NCBI GenBank assembly: GCA_041740995.1
Contig: JBGSKY010000254.1
Span: 1 to 64,000 of the forward strand
Direction: 5' to 3'
Origin: JBGSKY01 sp041740995
Lineage (GTDB): Bacteria; Planctomycetota; Planctomycetia; Pirellulales; Pirellulaceae
DNA: 64,000 nucleotides
Part shown: in pieces, positions 37,546 through 46,715 of the stretch
Numbering within the stretch: position 1 is the stretch's first letter
Layout: each line of letters starts with the position of its first letter
Position numbers and translations under genes: made by a program
Notes under the pieces: model-generated
Database searches by the model: none
The model's input: only the letters and a program-made list of their open reading frames with translations
What the model was told of the DNA's origin: nothing

Positions 37546-37734
37546 GACTAACGCTGGCCTGGGCGATCTTGTTGGGCTTCGAGCCGAAAAACCCAGGCAA
37601 CTTAATCACAATGCTTAAAGCGGAAAATTGAGTCCTGCCTAACAGAAAATTGCAATTTAAGGATCTCGAAAAGCACCGATCGTCCTTAGTTCAGCATTGT
37701 TTCAGGCGACACCGGTCGCGGTTAGAATGTGGGG

Positions 37735-39282
37735 ATGAAAAAATCAATAAGTGATCTCCGATGGGTACCGATGACACGCAATCACGGCTCTTTATTTTGC
37801 TGGTTCGGCACTCTACTACTGCTCTCTGGAATCGTTTCCACGTGCAATGCACAGCAGTCTGATCGACCTAACGTATTGATGATTGCGATTGATGACCAAA
37901 ACGATTGGATCGGTTGCTTAAAAGGACATCCGCTTGCTCAAACGCCAACCATTGACAAACTCGCTGCCAGTGGAACTTTGTTTAGCAATGCACATTGCCA
38001 GGCACCTTTATGCAATTCATCCCGAACAAGTGTACTTACCGGACTGCGACCGAGCACAACGGGCGTGTACGCGCTGCTGCCAAATCATTGGGCCATTGAG
38101 GCGTTAATAGACCACCGGACATTGCCGCAAAGCCTGCGAGATGCCGGCTACACTACTGCGACGACTGGCAAAATCTATCACGCTCCGCCACGTGATGCTG
38201 ATCTGCGAAAACGAGAGTTCGACGTTTGGGGACCGGCGGCCAGTGTAGGCGCCAAACCGCCAAAACGATTGATTCCCGATACGCCACCGCACAACAATCC
38301 GTTGATGGACTGGGGAGTGTTTGATCATCGAGACGAAGATAAAGGCGATTATCAGATCACTGATTGGGCAGTGAACTATCTTGAGCAACGCAAGTCAGAA
38401 AGTCAGCCATTCTTTCTTTCCGTCGGTTATTTCTTGCCACACGTCCCCTGTTATGTCACCTCGAAATGGTACGACCGTTTTCCCGATAGTGATGCCGTCT
38501 TGCCGCCAATCATCGACGCTGATCGAGGTGACACGCCGCACTTCTCATGGTACCTGCATTGGTCTTTGCCAGAACCAAGATTGGCGTGGCTCAAACAAAA
38601 TAATCAGTGGCGGAATCTATGTCGTTCGTATCTTGCGAGCACAACCTTTGTCGATTCCCAAATCGCTCGGTTGATGGATTGTTTGGAACAGCAAGGTTTG
38701 GCTGACAACACGCTTATTGTCGTTTGGTCTGATCATGGTTGGCATTTGGGAGAGAAGGAAATTAGCGGCAAAAATACACTGTGGGAATGTTCGACCCGCG
38801 TACCGCTGATCTTTGCTGGCCCGGGTGTAACTAAGGGACAGGTTTGTGGCTCGCCGGCCGAGTTACTCGATATCTATCCAACCTTGGTGGAACTTCTAAA
38901 ACTCAAAGGGGCCGAGAATCTGGAAGGCCACTCGCTCGTTGCGCAATTGCGAGACGCCGAAGCGACACGAACCGAACCAGCGATTACGACGCACAATCGC
39001 GGCAACCATTCAGTTCGCTCCAAGACGCATCGACTGATTCATTACGCCGATGGTTCTGAGGAGTTGTATGATTTGCGGACCGATCCGCATGAATGGAACA
39101 ACCAAATCGAAAACAAAAGCAATCTTGCGACTGTCAGCACACTGCGTTCATTTTTGCCACCGATCAACGCGCCGATGGTCCCCAATAGTGCACAACGAAC
39201 TTTGCAATATGATGAAGAGACAGACGTGGCGATTTGGGAAGGTACACCTATTCATCGTGAAGATCCCATTCCGCCACAATAA
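37735..39282 (+). CDS. Secreted sulfatase, iduronate-2-sulfatase-like
   Basis: 515 residues with a long N-region and a signal peptide (WFGTLLLLSGIVSTCNAQ). RPNVLMIAIDDQNDWIGCLK carries the metal-binding Asp pair and GLADNTLIVVWSDHGWHLGE the second metal-binding Asp-His. HHRDEDKGDY-like DHRDEDKGDYQITDWAVNYL fits the I2S-like group. The sulfatase motif that is converted to formylglycine is C93-N-S-S-R, where position 3 is usually Pro or Ala. Planctomycetes carry many such enzymes for algal sulfated polysaccharides. Next gene downstream is an aldo/keto reductase, 58 bases away. Confidence 0.9.
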   Translation: MKKSISDLRWVPMTRNHGSLFCWFGTLLLLSGIVSTCNAQQSDRPNVLMIAIDDQNDWIGCLKGHPLAQTPTIDKLAASGTLFSNAHCQAPLCNSSRTSVLTGLRPSTTGVYALLPNHWAIEALIDHRTLPQSLRDAGYTTATTGKIYHAPPRDADLRKREFDVWGPAASVGAKPPKRLIPDTPPHNNPLMDWGVFDHRDEDKGDYQITDWAVNYLEQRKSESQPFFLSVGYFLPHVPCYVTSKWYDRFPDSDAVLPPIIDADRGDTPHFSWYLHWSLPEPRLAWLKQNNQWRNLCRSYLASTTFVDSQIARLMDCLEQQGLADNTLIVVWSDHGWHLGEKEISGKNTLWECSTRVPLIFAGPGVTKGQVCGSPAELLDIYPTLVELLKLKGAENLEGHSLVAQLRDAEATRTEPAITTHNRGNHSVRSKTHRLIHYADGSEELYDLRTDPHEWNNQIENKSNLATVSTLRSFLPPINAPMVPNSAQRTLQYDEETDVAIWEGTPIHREDPIPPQ

Positions 39283-39340
39283 ACGCATTTCGTGTTTGCA
39301 GGATCTTTAGTTAACCATTCAGAACGCCAGAATTTTATTT

Positions 39341-40276
39341 ATGGAATATCGTCCGCTTGGCAGTACAGGTTTAAAAGTTTCCGCCATCGGTTTTGGCGCT
39401 AGCTCGATTGGGCAGGAATTTCGGCAAGTCGACCTAAACGAAGCCCTTCATTCTGTTCGTGCAGCCTTAGATGGCGGGATGAATCTGATCGATACCGCCG
39501 CTTACTACGGTCGCGGAATGAGTGAGCTATTGCTTGGGCGATTGCTGCCAAGCTTAAAACGCGACTCATTCATCTTGACGACTAAACTGGGACGATACGC
39601 TCCAAAGCATTTCGATTTTTCGGCTAAGCGAGTCGCTGAGAGCATCGATATCTCGCTTGAAAGAATGCGCGTCGATCATATCGATATGGTTTTTTGCCAT
39701 GACATTGAATTTGTCGACAATCAAATCATCTTCGAGGAGACGTTACCGGCGCTCGCCAAAGAAGTGGCCGCGGGCAAAATTCGCTTTATCGGGATCAGCG
39801 GATATCCCATGAAAATTTTTCATCGAGCGTTGGAGCAAACCAAGCTTGATGTGATCCTAACTTATAACCACTACACACTTCAAAACGACATGGCACTATC
39901 GCTGGTCGAGCCTTGCCGCAAGCTGGGCGTCGGTCTGTTAAACGCGGCTCCTTTTTCTGCAAGATTACTTACCGATGCAGAGCTTCCGCCGTGGCACAAA
40001 GCGACCCCTGAAGTTCGCCAAGTCGCAGCGGAGGTTGCAAAATTCTGTCGTGATCAAGGTAGTTCAATTGCCAAACTTGCTTTGCAATATTCCGTCGCCA
40101 ACAAAGATTTTGCGAGCTGTATCACGGGTTCGGCAAATCCTGATACAGTCAATCAATGGCTGCAGTGGCTCAGCGAACCGATGGATGAGACTTTGGTCGC
40201 CAAGGTGAAGCAAAAACTAACGCCGATTCACAATTGGGTTTACGCTGAGGGACTTCCCGAAAATGGCGACTTTTGA
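39341..40276 (+). CDS. Aldo/keto reductase
   Basis: 311-residue NADPH-type oxidoreductase. MEYRPLGSTGLKVSAIGFGA, then NLIDTAAYYGRGMSELLLGR with the catalytic Asp and Tyr, TTKLGRY with the Lys, and DMVFCHDIEFV with the His. Later blocks are GKIRFIGISGYPMKIF and ITGSANPDTVNQWL. The best resemblance is to L-galactose-dehydrogenase-like members (family 12/plant GalDH), so an aldose or sugar substrate is plausible, as is joint work with the neighbouring sulfatase, but neither is shown. Confidence 0.87.
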   Translation: MEYRPLGSTGLKVSAIGFGASSIGQEFRQVDLNEALHSVRAALDGGMNLIDTAAYYGRGMSELLLGRLLPSLKRDSFILTTKLGRYAPKHFDFSAKRVAESIDISLERMRVDHIDMVFCHDIEFVDNQIIFEETLPALAKEVAAGKIRFIGISGYPMKIFHRALEQTKLDVILTYNHYTLQNDMALSLVEPCRKLGVGLLNAAPFSARLLTDAELPPWHKATPEVRQVAAEVAKFCRDQGSSIAKLALQYSVANKDFASCITGSANPDTVNQWLQWLSEPMDETLVAKVKQKLTPIHNWVYAEGLPENGDF

Positions 40277-40384
40277 ACGTCCATAGCGGTGTCAGCGCGA
40301 CAAAGATCGATGACTACGTCAGCCACCTCGGTGCTGACATGAATTTCCCAGTGCTCAACTTCCTCTATCCCGAGATGACGTACT

Positions 40385-41566
40385 ATGAAACTTCTGATGC
40401 TTGTTTTCGGTTTGATTTTGTCGGTGCCCCCATTGAGCAGCCACGCTCAGCTGCCCGACGATTTTCGAACACTTGCGATTGGTGATCAAGCGCCTGCGTT
40501 CAAGCTGATGGGCATCGACGATAAAGAATGGTCGCTGAAAGATTTTAGCGATGCGGAAGTACTGATGGTTTACTTCACTTCCAATCATTGCCCTGTTTGC
40601 CACGCTCAAGATCCCCGACTGCTGAGCTTGATTGAGGAACTTAAGGGCAAGAGCTTTCGCGTCGTTGCAATCAATCCAAATTCAGGCGACGGATTAAGGG
40701 CAGACGAACTTGGTTTTTCGAAATACGACGACAGCTTCGAAGACATGAAGCTTTACGCGGCGGATGAAGGTTTTACTTTTCCCTATTTGTATGATGGTCA
40801 AACGCAAGCGGTTGCCAAGTCCTATGGTTGCCTGGCTACTCCGCATGTTTTCATATTTGATTCGCAACGAAAACTCCAGTACCAGGGCTGGTTAGACGAC
40901 TCGCGATTTGCGAACCCGGCAAGCGTCAAACGGACCGATGCAAAAGATGCGATCCAAGCGCTGTTGGCAGGAAAAGAAGTTGCGATCAAAGAGACCAAGC
41001 CGTTTGGCTGCTCGACTAAGTGGCGAGAAAAAATTTCAGCCGTGGCCGACGATAACGAGCGGTGGGAAAAAGCGAAGATTACGTTAGAAAAAATCGATTC
41101 GGCAGGCATCGCAAAATTGGTTGAGAACGACACAAAAAAGTACCGCTTGTTTAATGTTTGGTCGACGACCTGCGTTCCGTGCGTCTTGGAGTTTCCTGGC
41201 TTGATCAATATTTCACGACGGATGGGATTGCGCGATTTCGAGTTGATTACCATCAGCACTGACGACCCAAGCGATGAAGCGAAAGCGAAAAAGTTTCTCG
41301 AAACGATGCGGGCTGCGCTGCCGCCGAAGCTCGCCTACAGTCTAGAAGCAGAAGGTCGTCGATCGAATAATTATCTTTATAGCGAAGCGAGCATGGATTC
41401 ATTGATTCAGGCACTCGACCCGCAGTGGCCCGGCCCTCAGCCGTACACGCTGTTAGTCGCCCCTGGCGGCGACGTTGTTTTCCGCCATAGCGGCAAAATT
41501 GGCGAGGCAGAATTACTTGACGAAATTTTGAAAGTTATGACCACCACCTCCGTACCAACCCCATGA
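40385..41566 (+). CDS. Exported protein with two thioredoxin-like domains
   Basis: 393 residues with a signal peptide (MKLLMLVFGLILSVPPLSSH, cleavage near HAQ). The first domain is of peroxiredoxin/TlpA type with IGDQAPAFKLMG and Cys69-Pro-Val-Cys72, then GCLATPHVFIFD with the cis-Pro. The second has NVWSTTCVPCVLEFPG with Cys263-Val-Pro-Cys266 and the cis-Pro in QPYTLLVAPGG. Probably a periplasmic thiol-disulfide protein; tandem architecture is common in planctomycetes. Confidence 0.85.
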   Translation: MKLLMLVFGLILSVPPLSSHAQLPDDFRTLAIGDQAPAFKLMGIDDKEWSLKDFSDAEVLMVYFTSNHCPVCHAQDPRLLSLIEELKGKSFRVVAINPNSGDGLRADELGFSKYDDSFEDMKLYAADEGFTFPYLYDGQTQAVAKSYGCLATPHVFIFDSQRKLQYQGWLDDSRFANPASVKRTDAKDAIQALLAGKEVAIKETKPFGCSTKWREKISAVADDNERWEKAKITLEKIDSAGIAKLVENDTKKYRLFNVWSTTCVPCVLEFPGLINISRRMGLRDFELITISTDDPSDEAKAKKFLETMRAALPPKLAYSLEAEGRRSNNYLYSEASMDSLIQALDPQWPGPQPYTLLVAPGGDVVFRHSGKIGEAELLDEILKVMTTTSVPTP

Positions 41567-41658
41567 TTGTGAGTTAAGCGAACGATCATTTGGAATAGAA
41601 GTTGCTTTGCTTATAGTAGTCTTGAGGATTATCGACTCTGTAAGTTTTGGAAGCAGCA

Positions 41659-41787
41659 ATGAGCAAGCTATTACGCGGTTTGGTGGCAGGTGCTGGGGCA
41701 TGGAAGCTTGGAGGTGGTTGCTTTTCAACAATCCTTATCTTTATATTGCTTTGGTGGTTGCTCGGCAATTTCGCTCTCTTCCAATAG
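41659..41787 (+). CDS. 42-residue small membrane protein
   Basis: Reads MSKLLRGLVAGAGAWKLGGG, then CFSTILIFILLWWLLGNFAL and FQ. The N-terminus is basic and Gly/Ala-rich, followed by one strongly hydrophobic, Trp-Trp containing helix. GGAAG lies five bases before the ATG at 41659, a usable ribosome site. The tight composition and site make it a likely gene although very short. I do not know its function; similar Gly-rich single-helix peptides occur in several bacteria. Confidence 0.65.
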   Translation: MSKLLRGLVAGAGAWKLGGGCFSTILIFILLWWLLGNFALFQ

Positions 41788-42047
41788 GCGATCGCGATTA
41801 AAATTGAACGCTCGGCGTGCGATCATATTGGCGTTATAAATTCGTGCCGAGCAGTTGCAAAGCTGGCCTAATCGGCAATTCTTACCTAACTCATTTCAAG
41901 TCCGCGATTGCGACGACTGGAACTGATGATCGCTCTTGTGCAGGGTTTCGCCGGAACGATCGATATCTACGGTAGACAGAGCAAAATCGTTTCAATTTGC
42001 ATTTTGCTGTTTAACCATGCGAACGTTGAAGTTCGGAATTTTTGAAC

Positions 42048-43370
42048 ATGAAGCCGCCATCTAGCCATTTGAAAGCCGCCTGTCGCTGGCGAATGGTTTT
42101 GAGTGTGGTGATTTGTTGGCTAGGCTGCACACTTGGCGTTCATGGGCAAGCTCCACCTCAACTGACATTTGCCGTCGATCTTGCCGATAGTACGGATGGC
42201 GTGAACGCGACGCTTGGCTACCAAACTCTGACTGAGCCGTTAACGCTCGACCCTGCCACGACGATTGATGAGCGTATGCCAGCGACTCGGCAAGAGCTGC
42301 TTGGCGATAGTATTACCCTTTACTCTTTTGCTAACGCAGCCCTGACGAAGATTTCCGAACCCCAAGGGACGTTGCTCGACAGGACGGGTGTGACTCAAGT
42401 CGTCGCGGAGAACCGTCGCAATCTTGACCCATATCTCGCGGTTCGATCAAACAAGAAAAACGATTGCAAGTCGAACGAAGCTTGCGAAGCGGTCCGCCGA
42501 AAAATTTTGCAGTGCGTTTCCGAACGCCAGCATCAGGTTTTGCTTCAGCGTGCGCTGCAGGCGCATTATATTGTGCACGCGACTACGCTTTTGGCCATCG
42601 AACAAGTCGCTGCTTACAAGCAGCTCGACACGTTTACTGAAAAGCAATTGGTTGCGAGGGAGTCGGGTTTCGCGATCAAAGATCCGCTGGCGATTGATCG
42701 TTTGCGAGTGCGACTTGACGATTCGACAGTCCAGATCATTTCGGCCCATCAAGCAAGCCGATCGGTGTTGGCGACAATCACCGCGTCGACGATCTTTTGC
42801 GATTACCAGCCCGCGTTAGAGCTGACGTGTGACCGGCCGGACGAGCCGCTTTGCGATGCGATCCAATCCGCTCAAGCCCGCCGCAGCGACCTGCGGGCGT
42901 TGCAAATCTTTTATTGTTCGCTCAGTAACGAAACGGATTGCGATTGGACCGAGCTCTTGCCGCTGGTCAGCAACATTGCCTCACCATTGCCGGGTATCAA
43001 TCGATCGCACAAGTCTGGGCTGTTGGCATACTTTCACCGCGATGAAATTGATTTCAAGCGGGAAGTTTTGCGACGCGCGGTCGACGATGCTATCGATCAG
43101 CTGCGAACGAGAATTGCCGCTGAAGTCACTGCGGCGTGGTACAAACGCGACGAAGCTGCGCAGCGGCTTGCAATCGCTAAACAATTAACTGATTTAGCGG
43201 TCAGGCGTCAGAGCCAATTGGCAATCTTCAATGCCGAAGTCACGGTCAGCCTGAACGAAATTGTCGACGCGGATGTGGCGTTGCGAACTGCAAAGGGCGA
43301 GGAGATCAATCGGCTCCGAGATTGCCAGCTCGCCGACGTCGACCTCATGTTCTCAACTGGCCGTCTGTAG
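42048..43370 (+). CDS. Secreted helical protein, TolC-like C-terminal part
   Basis: 440 residues from the ATG at 42048; the signal peptide is at residues 15-34 (MVLSVVICWLGCTLG, then VHGQAPP). The second half is made of long amphipathic helices. The end (TDLAVRRQSQLAIFNAEV, VSLNEIVDADVALRTAKGEE, VDLMFSTGR) reads like the TolC/OEP outer-membrane efflux family C-terminus, with its usual L-x4-G ending. The N-terminal third is unusual, so it may be a diverged OEP protein. There is no adjacent ABC or RND pump gene. Confidence 0.6.
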   Translation: MKPPSSHLKAACRWRMVLSVVICWLGCTLGVHGQAPPQLTFAVDLADSTDGVNATLGYQTLTEPLTLDPATTIDERMPATRQELLGDSITLYSFANAALTKISEPQGTLLDRTGVTQVVAENRRNLDPYLAVRSNKKNDCKSNEACEAVRRKILQCVSERQHQVLLQRALQAHYIVHATTLLAIEQVAAYKQLDTFTEKQLVARESGFAIKDPLAIDRLRVRLDDSTVQIISAHQASRSVLATITASTIFCDYQPALELTCDRPDEPLCDAIQSAQARRSDLRALQIFYCSLSNETDCDWTELLPLVSNIASPLPGINRSHKSGLLAYFHRDEIDFKREVLRRAVDDAIDQLRTRIAAEVTAAWYKRDEAAQRLAIAKQLTDLAVRRQSQLAIFNAEVTVSLNEIVDADVALRTAKGEEINRLRDCQLADVDLMFSTGRL

Positions 43371-43640
43371 TAGGACGGATTTTAGCGTCTGCCCAAGTGT
43401 CTTGACGAAATCGACGCGTTTCGTTGCGCTCGCGGATTGGCTTTTTCCGAATTCTAAGGTTTTGCCCGAGGAATCCGCATTCAATCGCTGCAATTCGCAA
43501 AAAAGTCGGAAAAGCGGAAAATTGAACTTAACCCAAAATTGATATCGCCGCGTATACTGACAAACAGTAATAACGTAGTGTGCAGGAGTTTCGGACTTTC
43601 TTATCTGGCCGGTCCCTGCCGAAGTTTTGATGGGAAGGGT

Positions 43641-45554
43641 ATGCGAAGCTTGATGACATACTTCCGATTCACGGCAACGATTTTGGCGATTTTGACGCTG
43701 GCATCCGTCAGTTTCGCTGCCGACAATCTTGCCGATTCTCGAATTTCCGATAATTCCAATTCCAGTGGCAGTCTCGCCCTCTCGATCGATAAAGAACAAC
43801 GGTTGTTGGCCGACCAGTTCGCCAAGCTAGAAGAGCTTTTTATCCGACTTGCCGAGCTTGATGGTGGCGCTAACCCAACGCGGGCAAGCCTTCTCAATCA
43901 GGCCGCCCAATTGAGCAAGCAGTTGGCAACTCAGCAACGGTTGAGCATCGCTGTCGATCTGCTTGCGAAGAATCAATTTACGCGAGCTTTGCAAGAACAG
44001 GAAGCGGCGAGAGATAACCTGCGACGATTGCTGGAGCTGCTACAGCGCGAGAATCGCTCGGAGCGACTGAAAGACGATCGTCTTCGAATCGAACAACTCA
44101 TAAAGGATGTGCAGCGTATCGGGCGGCTGCAAAAATCTCTTCGTGGACGAACGGAAGCTGGTCAAGACAAAACCGAATCGACTGACGAGCAAAAGAGTCT
44201 TTCGGATCAAGCTGAAGCCCTCGCCAAAGAACTTGACAAGCTAGCTGCTCCACCTGAATCGAAAGAGAAAACCGAAAACGGCTCAGCCGACGCCGGTGAA
44301 GACCAATCCGAAGAAAACCAAGCCGACGAACCAACCAACCCAGCGGAAAAAGCACCAGGGCCATCAAAGGATGGCGAAAAGGGCGAACCAAATCAAGGCA
44401 ACGAAGGAAAACAAGCCGAGCCAAAAGATTCATCATCTGAAAAAAGCGACGCGAACGATTCCGAGCCAAAAGGATCTGAATCGCAAGACGGCAAATCGGA
44501 GAACGAGAATAACAATAGCGAGAAGAAAAATAGTGATCAGCAATCTCCCAAATCGGACGGAAAAGAGTCGCAGTCAGAGAGTCAACCAAGTCAGGGCAAG
44601 CCATCAGATAGCTCGCCTCAACAATCCGGCAGCGAATCGCAGCCCGGTCAAGCTGGAGAAAACGACCAATCGCAAGACGAGCAACCTAAAGAACAGCCGC
44701 CTCAATCGCAGGAACAACGGGCTCAGCAACGCGTCCAACGGGCTCAGCAACGAATGGAAAAAGCGGTCGAAGAGCTTGAAGAGGATAAACGCCCCGACGC
44801 GGTAAAAGAACAACGAGCGGCCGAAGAAGAATTGGCGGCCGCTGTCGAAGAGCTCGAACGCATCTTGCAACAAATGCGAGAAGAAGAAGCTGAGCGGCAA
44901 CTTGCGGATTTACAATCTCGATTTCGTCGGATGCTGACCATGCAAACGCAGATATTAACAGAGACTGAAAAGTATGCTCACGAGAACGTGAGCGTTGATC
45001 CGCGACAACGCGAGTTGCAATCAGTGAAACTTTCGATCGAAGAACGTAAAGTTTTGATCGAAGGTCAGCGCGCGATGTTGCTGCTCGAAGAAGAAGGCAG
45101 CTCGATGGCTTTTCCAGAAGCGGTCGAACAGATTAACAGCGACCTTGCGATCTTGATCGAGCTTTTCAATGCGTCTCGATTAGATGCCGCCAACGTCGAC
45201 TTGCAAACTCAAGTTGTCTCAACCCTGGAAGAGCTGATCGAGGCATTAACCAAGGCCCAGAAGGATGCTGAGAAGAAGAAACAAGATAAACAACAAAATG
45301 CACAGCAGGGTAATCCGCCCGAACAAAATCAGCAATTGGTCGATGCCCTGGCAGAGCTTCGATTGATTAAGACGTTGCAACTACGAATTAACAAACGGAC
45401 CCTTTCGCTAGCCGAACAAGCCGGTGCGGTCGACGACCCATTGGGACCGATCAATGATCCGTTGCTGACCAGACAAGTTCGCGAACTTTCAGATCGACAA
45501 ATGCGAGTCGAGCGCGTGATTCGAGATATCGTTTTGGAAGCCGCCCGCAAATAG
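43641..45554 (+). CDS. Secreted Ser/Glu/Gln-rich coiled-coil protein
   Basis: 637 residues from the ATG at 43641, preceded by GGGAAGGG; the frame opens at 43539. The signal peptide is followed by ADNLADSR. Helical coiled coil (about 50-190) gives way to a ~200-residue low-complexity stretch of Glu, Ser, Gln, Lys and Asn (about 205-395), and then long coiled coils with EEELAAAVEELERILQQMRE and a conserved-looking C-terminal helix (LIKTLQLRINKRTLSLAE, then REL/VERVIRDIVLEAARK). No known domain. The next gene (45654) also encodes a signal peptide and a Gln-rich helix, so the two may act together in the envelope. Confidence 0.72.
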   Translation: MRSLMTYFRFTATILAILTLASVSFAADNLADSRISDNSNSSGSLALSIDKEQRLLADQFAKLEELFIRLAELDGGANPTRASLLNQAAQLSKQLATQQRLSIAVDLLAKNQFTRALQEQEAARDNLRRLLELLQRENRSERLKDDRLRIEQLIKDVQRIGRLQKSLRGRTEAGQDKTESTDEQKSLSDQAEALAKELDKLAAPPESKEKTENGSADAGEDQSEENQADEPTNPAEKAPGPSKDGEKGEPNQGNEGKQAEPKDSSSEKSDANDSEPKGSESQDGKSENENNNSEKKNSDQQSPKSDGKESQSESQPSQGKPSDSSPQQSGSESQPGQAGENDQSQDEQPKEQPPQSQEQRAQQRVQRAQQRMEKAVEELEEDKRPDAVKEQRAAEEELAAAVEELERILQQMREEEAERQLADLQSRFRRMLTMQTQILTETEKYAHENVSVDPRQRELQSVKLSIEERKVLIEGQRAMLLLEEEGSSMAFPEAVEQINSDLAILIELFNASRLDAANVDLQTQVVSTLEELIEALTKAQKDAEKKKQDKQQNAQQGNPPEQNQQLVDALAELRLIKTLQLRINKRTLSLAEQAGAVDDPLGPINDPLLTRQVRELSDRQMRVERVIRDIVLEAARK

Positions 45555-45653
45555 TTGGAACTGATGCTACGACATCGCAGCGCCGAATCTCAACATAGCA
45601 AACAAGACTCTGAGAATTACGTCTCCTTGAACTCTAGAAAAATCTAAATCCGA

Positions 45654-46715
45654 ATGAAACGGCCCGCACTCATATTCTGTTTCGCAACCTTGTGCAGTTC
45701 ATTTGCAATCGCGGATAGTGGCCTAGAAAAGAAAGCCTCCTGGAGTTGGCCCTCATCTAAATTACTGAGCAATCAATTTGACCAGTATGTCCAATCCGCT
45801 CGCGCAGCCGACCAGGAAATCGACACTGAGGAATCGATCGCTCGGGATTGGAGTGATGCTGTTGCTAACGTCCAAGGTCCGCAACTGCTCGACGATTGGG
45901 TCCGTGTGGTATCGAGCGTCGCGCCTGAATTGCATGATTTTTTGATTCACATCATTCAACCTAATTCAAATGAAAAAGGCGACCAGGTTGTATCCCAGTT
46001 TACTACGATTAGCCAATCGCTCTCGCCTTATCTTGAAAAGAACGGACGGCTAATCGTCGGGCGTTATCTAGCACAAAATCAATTGTACGACGAAGCAATT
46101 GAAGTTCTGGAACCGCTCCAAGTCGATGAAGTAGTCGATCCATCGTCGTTGCTGTTTTATCGTGCGGTTTCTTACCACCATGTCCTGCGCCGCGATGAAT
46201 GCCTCAGTTCGATCGATACATTGCTCCAGCGCGAGAGTGAATTGGTCAGTCGATACGCGGTTCTGTCGAAATTGATGCGAGCGGACATCCAGCCATTGAA
46301 GGAAGACTCGCTCGATGAAATTGCTCGATTGATGAGCGACGTTCAAAGGCGTTTAGAACTTGAACGAAGCGGCAAGGTCGTTCGTGCTCAGGAAGACACC
46401 ATTATTGAAAAGCTTGACAAGAAAATCGATGAAATCGAACAGCAGCTGCAGGAGATGCAGCAGCAACAAGCACAAGCCCAGGGCCAAGCCGGCGATTCCA
46501 ACCCGAACGGCAAACCGATGCAGGATTCTCAAATCGCTGGCGGAAGTGGCCCGGGAAACGTGACGCCAAAGGACATCGGGCAAAAATCAGGATGGGGTGA
46601 TTTGCCGCCGGCTCAGCGCCAAGAGGCATTGCAGAACATGACCCAAGACCTCCCGTCACATTACCGGGAAATTATCGAAGCTTATTTCAAACGACTGGCG
46701 ACCGAATCGCGATAG
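45654..46715 (+). CDS. Secreted helical (TPR-like) protein with Gln-rich linker
   Basis: 353 residues; signal MKRPALIFCFATLCSSFAIA. Helix-repeat region around ENGRLIVGRYLAQNQLYDEA and IEVLEPLQVDEVVDP resembles TPR units. The linker EQQLQEMQQQQAQAQGQAG is Gln/Gly-rich, and the C-terminus has LPPAQRQEALQNMTQDLPSH then YREIIEAYFKRLA, a pattern seen at the ends of planctomycete Bat/aerotolerance-type cluster proteins. 99 bases after the preceding gene. Its 3' end overlaps that of the convergent deacetylase gene by 29 bases. Confidence 0.7.
   Translation: MKRPALIFCFATLCSSFAIADSGLEKKASWSWPSSKLLSNQFDQYVQSARAADQEIDTEESIARDWSDAVANVQGPQLLDDWVRVVSSVAPELHDFLIHIIQPNSNEKGDQVVSQFTTISQSLSPYLEKNGRLIVGRYLAQNQLYDEAIEVLEPLQVDEVVDPSSLLFYRAVSYHHVLRRDECLSSIDTLLQRESELVSRYAVLSKLMRADIQPLKEDSLDEIARLMSDVQRRLELERSGKVVRAQEDTIIEKLDKKIDEIEQQLQEMQQQQAQAQGQAGDSNPNGKPMQDSQIAGGSGPGNVTPKDIGQKSGWGDLPPAQRQEALQNMTQDLPSHYREIIEAYFKRLATESR

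Noticed and set aside
44098..44900. Long alternative frames, both strands, over the Ser/Glu/Gln-rich region
   Set aside because: They arise from the biased codons of the low-complexity region of the exported coiled-coil protein and have no conserved features.
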